In this document: positions 38,724 to 46,914 of the stretch, piece by piece
How the letters are laid out: every line of letters starts with the position of its first letter
Numbering within the stretch: position 1 is the first letter of the stretch
NCBI GenBank assembly: GCA_977017575.1
Contig: CDRNVI010000024.1
Location: 248,001-312,000, forward strand
Direction: 5' to 3'
DNA from: Paramoeba atlantica
Lineage: Eukaryota; Discosea
DNA: 64,000 nt
The notes under the pieces: model-generated
What the model was told of the DNA's origin: nothing
Database searches by the model: none
What the model saw: only the letters and a program-made list of their open reading frames with translations
Translations under genes and position numbers: made by a program

Positions 38724-40135
38724 CAGTCAGCAAAAAAACTTATATATAGTCAGCAAAAAAACCGTTCGAATGTTTCGTTTTTATTTCTTTTGTATAGAGC
38801 TATTGATTAAATATCACCGTTGCGCTGGTAATGTGTGCTAGTAGTGTAGGCATGAGTGTCACCTAATAGTACCCGTAGATAGCTCACCTCAGTTCGTTCT
38901 ACCAAAGAAATAAGAATGAATATAAAAAAGTTTAGCATTCGAAAGGTTTTTTTGCTACCTATTATAGAGAAAATCTTGTCCCAAAAAATAGATGAAACGT
39001 AATCGCCCAAGAGAGATTATGCCCCTAAAATTAGTATTTAGTATTCCCCCCACGAGCCTTCAGCACTGCCTTCATACGGGCAGGCATACTGTCCACCTGG
39101 GCACACATACTGAGGGTGGTATGTTCGCCCATTCCATTTTTACCCTCTCCCACAACTCTCGGACCCCGCTTGGTGGATCATCGTGCGCTGCAAGGCGCCG
39201 CTTGAGTTCCCCCCAAACGTTTTCGATTGGATTTAAGTCAGGGGACTGCGGGGGCCACCGCATGACTTCAAACCCGGTACCCCGGAGGTGCCGTTGCGCA
39301 CAATGGCTTGTGTGCTTGGGGTCATTATCTTGTTGGAAGATGACCATTGGGGGGTCTAGACCCATAGTTTCGATGGAGGGGGCAAGATTCTCTTCAAGAA
39401 TCTCGACGTACTGTGTGGCGTTCAGGTTCCCTTGAACTAGACGCACATGCCCCACACCGCTTCGGGACATGCACGCCCAAATCATGATGTGCCCCCCTCC
39501 GTACTTTACCGTGGGAATTACCCCTTTTTCACCCAGTTCCTCCCCCGGGGTCCCCCATGTCCAAAGAATTCCCCCCGTTTCAAAGCGCGAGATCTTCGTC
39601 TCGTCCGACCATACAACTGGAGCCCAGTCGTGCACTGTCCAGTGCTCATGGGCCGTGGCAAAGTCCATCCGAAGCTTGCGATGGCGCTTGGACAGGTAGG
39701 GCTTGCGGACACGCTTTCTACCTTTGTGTCCGAAGCGGTGCATCGAAACTCGGATAGACTGAGGAACAACATCAGCAACGCCCTTGCGGCGCAGCTGAGA
39801 TGATACCTCTCGCGCAGAATTTCCGGAGAACACAAGTCGTCGCACACGGCGTGTGCACGGCTCGGAAAGCTTTCGAGGGCGTCCACCCTGCATCCTGAGA
39901 GTATCAGGCCTTTCTTTCTTTAATATCATAGAAATTGTTGAGATACTTAAATTTACAGTATCAGAGATGGACCTCATAGACACACCGCTGTCGTAGAGCT
40001 CTGCAATTTGTTTCCTTACGTAACGTGGTGTGGGCCTCATATAGAGTGCAAAATGTAACAGTGTAAGATAAACAATGTAATAGTGTAAGATAAACTCTAT
40101 AACCTAAAATTCTTCTTACCTAAAATTCTTATTTT
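38724..40135 (-). mobile_element. Tc1-type element, right end unclear
   Basis: The left end reads TA then CAGTCAGCAAAAAAAC, with the same motif repeated ~20 bp inward (GTCAGCAAAAAAAC), typical of Tc1 termini. No matching right terminus was found. Instead, 18 bp from the start of the transposase gene (~40022-40039) is inverted at ~40137-40154, which suggests rearrangement at that end. Confidence 0.6.
39031..40040 (-). pseudogene. Tc1 transposase, nearly intact
   Basis: The frame from MRPTPRYVRKQIAEL runs 322 codons. It has a bipartite DNA-binding region (GVSMRSISDTVNLSISTISM, GGRPRKLS hook) and the catalytic motifs VVWSDETKIS, VIFQQDNDPKHTS and SPDLNPIENVWGEL (DD34E type). Near the C-terminus (about 39090) an extra GT in GTATGTGTGCCC shifts the frame to a stop after VCLPV. 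The normal family ending (MPARMKAVLKARGGNTKY) is present in the next frame to the TAA at 39031-39033. All catalytic residues lie upstream of the shift. Confidence 0.88.
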
Positions 40136-40321
40136 CTATGAGGCCCACACCACGCTGAGTTCTGGCGGATGACTCAGTGTACTAGCTTTCTACGACGTTG
40201 TTTTCACAAGATACCCCTTCTTGAAGCCGTGACACGTCTCCCAAAATGACGCCCCCAAAAGTAGGTGTCCTGGCAAAACCTGGCAAAACCCGGCAAAAAT
40301 TAACAGGTTTCAACCCTCTTA

Positions 40322-41155
40322 ATTGTCACCGCTTTTTGGAGAAAAGGGGCAAATAACTAGGGGGGTTGGATGTGTGACGAAAAACTAGGGGGGGGCGTTC
40401 GGTAGATGACAAATAACTAGGGGGTTGGTGTCGTTGGGCGCGATCAAAATATAAACATTTTGGGTGCAGACAAAATACTTTCTTTGGACCAGTTTTCTGA
40501 ATAATACCCTCGTTTCCTCTTGTACATTCGAAAAATAGAGAGCCTAACTGCGCAGTCCCTTTCAAAACTTTGTGTATTCAATCCTTCTGCGACGTACGAA
40601 GAGTGACTCATTTCCCTTGTGTGGTATACCTGGTGGGTATACCTTGAGACTTCCCCTTGAGGACCACTGGGTGTGGCTCTGCCTCGTCTTATCGCGAGGC
40701 AGCGGTCGGTTGCAGTGCGCCCGTCCGGCTCCATAAAGAGAGGCGAGTTGCCTGGACCTCTCTACCGACAGAGTCCATGGGACAAAAAGCCGTGGGACGA
40801 GGGATGTATGTTACTGTAAGTGTTGCGGGCCAGAAGAACATACCCCCCGGTATGTTATCCAATGTATAGGTATGTTAACCGGGAATGTGGTTTATTATAG
40901 AAAAAATAATAGGAAAAATATTCTGCAATATTTGGGTTCGAGACCCGATCCTCGACGCTACTCTAGAAGGGGGCATCTTTTTTGCAAATGTTTATTCTTC
41001 GAAATTCAGCCCAGGGAAGTAATAGACTGTTGCTGCGACGATTTTCCGCTCATCCAAGGAGAGGCTTTAATGTGCTATGGGATCACACGTCCGCTTCTGG
41101 TGAGGTTCAATAGTTCCGGAGTAGCCCCCATATCCGACAAATACCACCCTCCATA
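40322..41155. other. spacer between transposons
   Basis: Contains the second copy of the 53-bp dispersed repeat (40642-40694), runs of AAATAACTAGGGGG-type sequence at 40.35-40.42 kb, and a GGTTCGAGACC B-box-like match at ~40936. No gene. Confidence 0.4.
40642..40694 (+). repeat. dispersed 53-bp repeat, copy 2
   Basis: Matches 18653-18705 with about six mismatches, same orientation. Confidence 0.7.
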
Positions 41156-42733
41156 CAGTGATGGGCAACGATATGTACCCCCCCCTACAGGTCTTGTATT
41201 TTGTCCGGTTTTGGAGATATTTGGTGTACCACCGTTTTTCGACCCAATCGTTCCGAATCCGAGGTCCTTTTCACTCGTGGAAAGCTGGTTCATATCGAAA
41301 CCTCGAAAAAATGAGGAAAAAAACATGATTTTTCCAGAACACCCATATTGGGTCATTTTTTTTCTTTTTTTCGCTTTTAGATGACGAAACGACATCGTCC
41401 CGCGTGTCTTCCTTCACAACGCGTACGTCGTGAGATGCGCACGGCTTTAATAGTCGATTATCAGCGTCTAAAGACATACAAAGCGGTCGCTAGGCTACAT
41501 AAACTTAGCCCACGGACGGTAAGATACTGGGTTACCCACTTTGAAAACAGAGGTCACGTCGAAACCCCTCCGAGAAAAAGTAGAAACCCTAAGCTTACCA
41601 TTAGATACCGTAAAGCTTGCGTTGCTACATGCAAGCTAATAGAAAAAGACACTGATGAGGGGTGTCCTACCTTTACGGAGATACACCGACAGGTGTCTCA
41701 ATCTCACAGTGTATCTTTGAGAACCATGCGACGAGCCCTTTTTCTAGAGGGCCATGGACGCCTGCGCAAGGCTAAAAACCTTGGTCTTACTCGACGCCAC
41801 ATCCAACTGCGTCTTGAATATGTAAACAACATGCTCATGTGGAGCGACGCCGATTACCTGAACATTGTTTTTACGGATGAAAAATTATTCAATTGCGCCG
41901 TGAGTTCAACGAACGACTTTTACGTCGGTCGCATAAAAGCTCCACGCCTAAGGCAATCTGACCGCCGCAGAAAGCCTTTCGGTGGAAAGGGTATCATGGT
42001 GTGGATGGGCTATAGTTATAACTATGGCCTCTTCTACCATGTGTACAATGGTGCAGGTGGTGCATCAATTGACGCTGCAGCCATCTTGGGGGCGTACGAG
42101 GAGAGTGGTTTCGTTAATTTTTTTCGCACTCATCGTCGTGCCATCCTTCAAATGGATAATGCCCCTACCCACTCTACCGTAAAGAAAAAGTATGAAAGAC
42201 GCCGTCTAGACTTCCCCCCGTTATCACCCGATCTTAACCGGTCGAAACCGTGTGGGCGAATATGGATCGGTACATTAAGGACGTTTTGAAACCTAGAAAT
42301 CAAACCCAACTCAGGGAATCAATCCGAGAAACTTTTTCTTTCTTCCAACGTGATTCAGAAAAATTGCTCAAAAATATTTTTAGAAACTATCGAAAGCGTC
42401 TTTTGGCTGTTAAGAAGGCGAAGGGTCACTTAACGAAATACTAACGATCAACTTCCTGTTTGTTTCCATCCGTTATACGTGGTATTCAAGTCTCAATTTT
42501 ACGAAAAATATCCAAAAAATTATCTCAAAATTCGTGTTCACGTACATTTTGGCCCCTACCTGGCTAGGGGGGGTAGGGGGTCGCTCGAGTGAAAAGGACC
42601 TCGGATTCGGAACGATTGGGTCGAAAAACGGTGGTATACCAAATATCTCCAAAATCGGACAAAATACAAGACCTGTAGGGGGGAGGTACATATCGCTGCC
42701 CTAACGGGTACATATCGTTGCCCTAACGGGGTG
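41156..42733 (+). mobile_element. Tc1-type element with long terminal inverted repeats
   Basis: About 115 bp near the left end (41163-41277) recur inverted near the right end (~42589-42698), including GGGCAACGATATGTACC and GGACCTCGGATTCGGAACG. The right end has a second, outer copy of the terminal motif. TA occurs next to both proposed ends (41154-41155, 42734-42735). One transposase gene inside. Confidence 0.75.
41381..42444 (+). pseudogene. Tc1-type transposase, one frameshift
   Basis: Starts MTKRHRPACLPSQRVRREMR. It has a helix-turn-helix (TYKAVARLHKLSPRTVRYWV) and the catalytic motifs IVFTDEKLF and ILQMDNAPTHS, then LSPDLN. There a one-base loss in AACCGGTCGAAACC moves the reading to the next frame, which continues ETVWANMDRYIKDVL to HLTKY and a stop at 42444. 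With the shift removed, the DDE triad is complete, so the copy is young. Confidence 0.85.
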
Positions 42734-42754
42734 TATTTTTACAACTGCAAATGA

Positions 42755-43276
42755 TCATGTTGTGAATAATTCGATATTACTGATTACGATTGGCAGCTCA
42801 GCAATCGCCACTCTAGGCACGTAGCCCTCGTTGCGTGGAGAAATTACGCTCAGCAGCACAACCGAAGTATTTATCGGCTGAAGACCTGTAAATTCGAGCA
42901 TATTCGTCACGTGTTCGCTCTGTTGATCAACAGAATCTCTCTTCCATATCAGGCCTATTTCCCCGAAGTCACGACAAAATTTTAACTGCTGAGATACAGA
43001 AAAATTATGCACTACACCGCATATTGCAGCATACTCTTTTCTACGCTCAGCTACTCCGGAGAGCAATGGTACCATCTTTTCTCCGTTCCGTGTGTAGAAA
43101 ACATTTTCAAACGAATTATGGACGGAAAGACACATCTCTGTTTCAAACGCGCTCAGAAGCAGAGATAGAAAAGGATCCTTGATTATATTTAGGTGTTTCA
43201 GCTTTTCTGAAAAAACTTCGACGAATGTTTCTGGAAATGCCGATGAATACGAATTTGGCAAGGAATTTGAATTCAT
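42755..43276 (-). CDS. protein of unknown function
   Basis: 174 residues from MNSNSLPNSYSSAFPETFVE. I choose the ATG at 43276 rather than the longer frame to 43459, because TTTATTTCTTCTTTGC on the minus strand followed by AG lies between the two and looks like a trans-splice acceptor. The protein is mixed alpha/beta in character (LSLLLSAFETEMCLSVHNSF, then a hydrophobic VVLLSVISPRN and PRVAIAELPIVIS near the end). I recognise no family. Position and strand in the cluster support it being a real gene. Confidence 0.6.
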   Translation of the reverse strand: MNSNSLPNSYSSAFPETFVEVFSEKLKHLNIIKDPFLSLLLSAFETEMCLSVHNSFENVFYTRNGEKMVPLLSGVAERRKEYAAICGVVHNFSVSQQLKFCRDFGEIGLIWKRDSVDQQSEHVTNMLEFTGLQPINTSVVLLSVISPRNEGYVPRVAIAELPIVISNIELFTT

Positions 43277-43504
43277 TGTTATTAATGCACGTATTATTAG
43301 AATATGAAATCTTAAATTGTGAGCAAAGAAGAAATAAAATCTACTTTGCTCTAATATGGCTTTATCCTCACAATGCTTTTTACATGTTGTACATGTATTG
43401 CTGTACTCCACAAAATAGGTCCAAAGGAGGGATTCAACTGGAAGATACTTCAATGACATCCGTACATGATCTTCGCGACGCGGACGTTATAGTTGCTCCG
43501 GTCA

Positions 43505-44638
43505 TTAGCCATCCGCGGAGCAATTCCGCGAATCCGTTCTGACTAGCTTCGTCGGAACGAATTTTAACGGAGAACAATTGTCTGTCCTGCAAAACTTCTG
43601 AAACACATCATTTGACAGATTATTTCCGTTTATATGGATTATCGTTCCTTTTTCTAGCATTTGTAGTTTCTTCATCTTCGCTGCAAGCTTATACCCCATT
43701 GGATCAGTCATTCCTATGCAACTAAGGTCCAATATACGCAAATGAGAAAAGAAATGCAGATTCGGTACCATGATTTCAAGCATACTTTGATCGCCAAGAT
43801 CGTTTCCTCCAAGGTCAAGAGAGCGCAAGGAATAGCACTGATACACCCCTTTTGCAAGAACGGTCATGCCTGATACTTGAATACGATTTACACTCAGGTT
43901 TAATTCAGAAAGTTGGCATGCGGGTGAACCCAAATATGCAGCAAGGGATACGCAAGCGTCATTTCCAAAGTGGCAGTCACCCAAACTAAGTAGGCGCAGC
44001 GGCGTTGATTGACGTGACAAGCATTCACAAAGTATTCGTACGCCTTCATTACCAATCGGATTGTAGTCTAGAGTGAGCTCTTCGATAGTTTGCGGAATGC
44101 TTCTTAAAATTTTCGACAAAGATACGAGACCTTTCGCGGTTATAAAATTTGTAACAAGGTTAAGACTCACCAGATTAGGGAGTATGTTTTCCTCGAGGAC
44201 CAAGAGTCCTTCGTCGCCAATCATATTTTCGTTCAGAGACAACTTTTGAAGAGATTTGCGGCAGTGTTGCGCTAGCATAGAAAATAAAATACGAGCTCCC
44301 CTAGGTAATAACTTATTATCACGTATATCGAGCTCTCGCAAATTTGGAAGTAAAGCCAACCATTGGGGGAGTATATCTCGCGCTTGATCCGGACCCCATC
44401 GATTTCCCCCAATGTCAAGAACTAAAACATTCTCCATCAACTTACGTCTGTCTCCAAGCAAGTTTACGTGGGTCGAACAGTGTTCAGGTTGCATGCAACT
44501 TGTATAGCTCAGACACAACGATATAGGCTGTCCGCTTAGAGTCTTTTCGTATTCATCGCAGTCAAAGGTGGAAGGATCTGACGATAAAAAAGACTCACCT
44601 ATTTCTAACATCGGCGACAGTTGCAGGTTTTGCGTCAT
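43505..44638 (-). CDS. leucine-rich-repeat protein (ribonuclease-inhibitor type)
   Basis: 377 residues. From ~70 to ~340 it has about nine LRRs of the RI type, for example LRELDIRDNKLLPRGARILF, LQKLSLNENMIGDEGLLVLE, IEELTLDYNPIGNEGVRILC and LRSLDLGGNDLGDQSMLEIM. The N-terminal ~70 residues are non-repetitive and Cys-containing. No signal peptide, membrane helix or enzyme domain is seen, so it is probably a cytosolic binding scaffold. LRR genes of this type are common in euglenozoans; the partner cannot be told. Confidence 0.85.
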   Translation of the reverse strand: MTQNLQLSPMLEIGESFLSSDPSTFDCDEYEKTLSGQPISLCLSYTSCMQPEHCSTHVNLLGDRRKLMENVLVLDIGGNRWGPDQARDILPQWLALLPNLRELDIRDNKLLPRGARILFSMLAQHCRKSLQKLSLNENMIGDEGLLVLEENILPNLVSLNLVTNFITAKGLVSLSKILRSIPQTIEELTLDYNPIGNEGVRILCECLSRQSTPLRLLSLGDCHFGNDACVSLAAYLGSPACQLSELNLSVNRIQVSGMTVLAKGVYQCYSLRSLDLGGNDLGDQSMLEIMVPNLHFFSHLRILDLSCIGMTDPMGYKLAAKMKKLQMLEKGTIIHINGNNLSNDVFQKFCRTDNCSPLKFVPTKLVRTDSRNCSADG

Positions 44639-45042
44639 GCATATACATGTATGGGTAAACTTAGTGAATCGTTGTGCAAGATATCAGGACAATATAATCA
44701 CTCATTTTAGTGTCCGCGTTCGAGACTAATATTACTCAAAGTGTCATGTAATGTAAAAAGGCAGCGCATCTGCATCCTACGAATAAGTCTTCCTGCTATG
44801 TGACGTTCATTTCTGAACCACTTTCCATATCATGCTACTTGCCAAATTTCATTGTGTATTGAAAATAGTCATGGCATTGCAATGGTCTGTCATGAGCCTT
44901 CACAACGAATCACAAACAACAAAATTCTAACTCAGTGTACATTTTGCAAATATTTTTCACTTTTAACCGTCTCAAAGTGCGATTGAACATACTTGTGAAA
45001 AAACAAATATCATGCTTTTGTTGTATCCAGCGGCACTTTCCA
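44639..45042. other. intergenic spacer
   Basis: Between RPA1 and the LRR gene. No further feature seen. Confidence 0.5.
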
Positions 45043-46530
45043 TTACGCAAAGAAGAGGTCGATCTCGCGCAGCATGATTTGAAGCTCATAGGCAAACGTG
45101 GACAGCGGTCCATCCTCTCCAATCATCGGCGGAAGGTTTCCAATCCACCGAAACGGGTTCACCAGACTGAGCTTCACCCGCTCCTCAAAGCCATCCCCAA
45201 ACCTCTCCTCCTTCACCCGTATCGCGGCCACAAACTGCGCATACATCCGGCTCGTACAAACATACGATATGAAATTCGGATCCTCCATGGCCTGCCGCTT
45301 CATCTCCGCCGCACTCATACCAAAAATCTTACTCGCGTGCTCATCAAACACCGTAACCCAGTTTTGACTTGTCCCATCACTAATCATCAGCGCCACCAAA
45401 TACCGTGGCTCCGAGACACTGTACGTCTTGTCACACTTCTCACACCGCAGTGCCGTCTCCATCCCCACCGGAATCAGCTTCTTGTGACACGTCGGGCACG
45501 CGTCGTACATTAAGCTATCCGCCTTAATGTGCGTAATCGTGGCCCGCACGTGGATGTAGTCCGGTTTCTCCCCCCTCCCCAGCCCCAGCCGGGGGATCTC
45601 CTCGAGCGTGTTGCGGTACTGCACCGGCCCACGCGAGCTCGAGGTGCCGTCGGAGAGCGACAGGTTGGGGACCTGGATGACACCGTCACAGCTGCGGAAC
45701 CACTGCCGGAGGGTCTGGATGTGGGACTCCGGGGGGGAGCGCTCGAGGGTGGAGCTGTGGCCGAGGGAGAGGGTGAGCTCCCCGTTGAACTCCGAGAGCC
45801 GGGCGGACTTGATCCCGATGACCGCACCGACGGGGAGATCCCAGTTGGTGGCGAGAATGTCCCAGACGACGACGTCGATTTGAGCGGTCTGGTCCGCCAG
45901 GGAGATGTTGCGTTTGATCAGGGATTGGCCGATTTTGGTGGTAATGGTTTGGGGGTTTTGAATCGCGGTGATGAGACCGATGACGTCAAGGGTGCTGCCT
46001 TTTTCTTTGCCTTTCAAGGAGCCGATGGGGACGAAGTTGAACACTTTGAGGGGGAGAACCTTGTTGAGTGCATCTGACGCACGGACGGAGGTGATTTCAG
46101 TGTCTTTGTCAAAGGAGAGCTCGTACTCACAATTGACTGCGGAAAATTTTTTGTTTGCTGTCTTAATTTGACCTTTCGAAAAGGTGTACACATTGCCCTC
46201 CACCAGGGTTTCGTAAAACTTGTCCACACCCTCTTGAAACACTGTCGCACGTATCGGCCCACTTTGGTCGACTAGGGTCATGGAGAAGAGCTTTCCCTGG
46301 CTGCGGGCATTGGACCACGTTCGGACAGGGGACTTATCTGTGACACGAGCTTTGATGACCCATCGGCCGCCAATGTAGGGAGAAAGTGATTCAATGGGTT
46401 GTATGTTCATGCTGTCTCCACCTGACGCGGTGGGATTCACACCAGCCTTTTTATTGGGGCAGTTGATGGGAGTGTGACCTGTTTGGCGACAGAACATACA
46501 CGTACCCGCGGATGAGCCCTGGTACTGCAT
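45043..46530 (-). CDS. RPA1: replication protein A large subunit with N-terminal zinc knuckle
   Basis: 495 residues. It coats single-stranded DNA in replication, repair and recombination. Three OB folds are present: DBD-A (YIGGRWVIKARVTDKSPVRT, residues ~50-150), DBD-B (DVIGLITAIQNPQTIT, ~185-285) and DBD-C with its zinc ribbon (CPTCHKKL and CEKCDK, ~310-485). The usual N-terminal RPA70N fold is missing, as in trypanosomatids. In its place is a CCHC knuckle (CMFCRQTGHTPINC, residues 11-24). RPA70N is the ATRIP-binding surface in other eukaryotes, so checkpoint recruitment would differ. The C-terminal half (45.15-45.95 kb) is far more GC-rich than the N-terminal half. The AG at 46543-46544 is a likely trans-splice acceptor. 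Confidence 0.94.
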   Translation of the reverse strand: MQYQGSSAGTCMFCRQTGHTPINCPNKKAGVNPTASGGDSMNIQPIESLSPYIGGRWVIKARVTDKSPVRTWSNARSQGKLFSMTLVDQSGPIRATVFQEGVDKFYETLVEGNVYTFSKGQIKTANKKFSAVNCEYELSFDKDTEITSVRASDALNKVLPLKVFNFVPIGSLKGKEKGSTLDVIGLITAIQNPQTITTKIGQSLIKRNISLADQTAQIDVVVWDILATNWDLPVGAVIGIKSARLSEFNGELTLSLGHSSTLERSPPESHIQTLRQWFRSCDGVIQVPNLSLSDGTSSSRGPVQYRNTLEEIPRLGLGRGEKPDYIHVRATITHIKADSLMYDACPTCHKKLIPVGMETALRCEKCDKTYSVSEPRYLVALMISDGTSQNWVTVFDEHASKIFGMSAAEMKRQAMEDPNFISYVCTSRMYAQFVAAIRVKEERFGDGFEERVKLSLVNPFRWIGNLPPMIGEDGPLSTFAYELQIMLREIDLFFA

Positions 46531-46914
46531 GTTGCGAGGAATCTAAATGTGTAAAGATAAGACTACAATCAAAAAAAAGCTTTTTCGTAATATGAAAATG
46601 TATTCGTAGTTGTACTGGTGTTTCACAATAAATGAATCGTGAATAAACGGGTAATCACTATAAATCATACCAAACATAAAACAATGGTCTGCGACTAATT
46701 AATAATGAAAACGTTGAAAGTAAATAATGAAAACTTTGAAACGTAAACAATGTAAACATTGAATTACAAGGATATGGCAAGACATAGATATGCAAGTAAA
46801 AAATAGTTGCTAATTGGAATCCAAGCAAGAGATAGTGATCGATTTTTGAACTGAATAACATAATTATTGCACGAGCAAATACCCTCCACTTCGAAAGCGG
46901 GTGTCCATCTGGTA
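46531..46914. other. intergenic spacer
   Basis: Upstream of RPA1 and downstream of MSH4; AT-rich with AATGAAAAC/AATGTAAAC-type short repeats around 46.70-46.76 kb. Confidence 0.4.
46543..46544 (-). promoter_or_regulatory. predicted trans-splice acceptor, RPA1
   Basis: Minus-strand CTTATCTTTACACATTTAG ends 12 nt before the ATG. Confidence 0.55.

Larger units (their letters stand above)
38337..40318. mobile_element. TTA-flanked element carrying a nested Tc1
   Basis: Terminal inverted repeats GAGGGTTGAAACCT (14 bp perfect) at both ends, with TTA at 38334-38336 and 40319-40321 as target duplication, the size and sequence used by PIF/Harbinger elements. Both ends also carry subterminal TGGCAAAACC repeats. 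The original content has no transposase; a Tc1 element (38724 onward) sits inside. Confidence 0.7.

Noticed and set aside
39447-39803. Plus-strand frames inside the Tc1 transposase
   Set aside because: Antisense readings of the transposase; no independent support.
45529-46077. Plus-strand 182-codon frame
   Set aside because: Antisense to the GC-rich half of RPA1; no recognisable domain.
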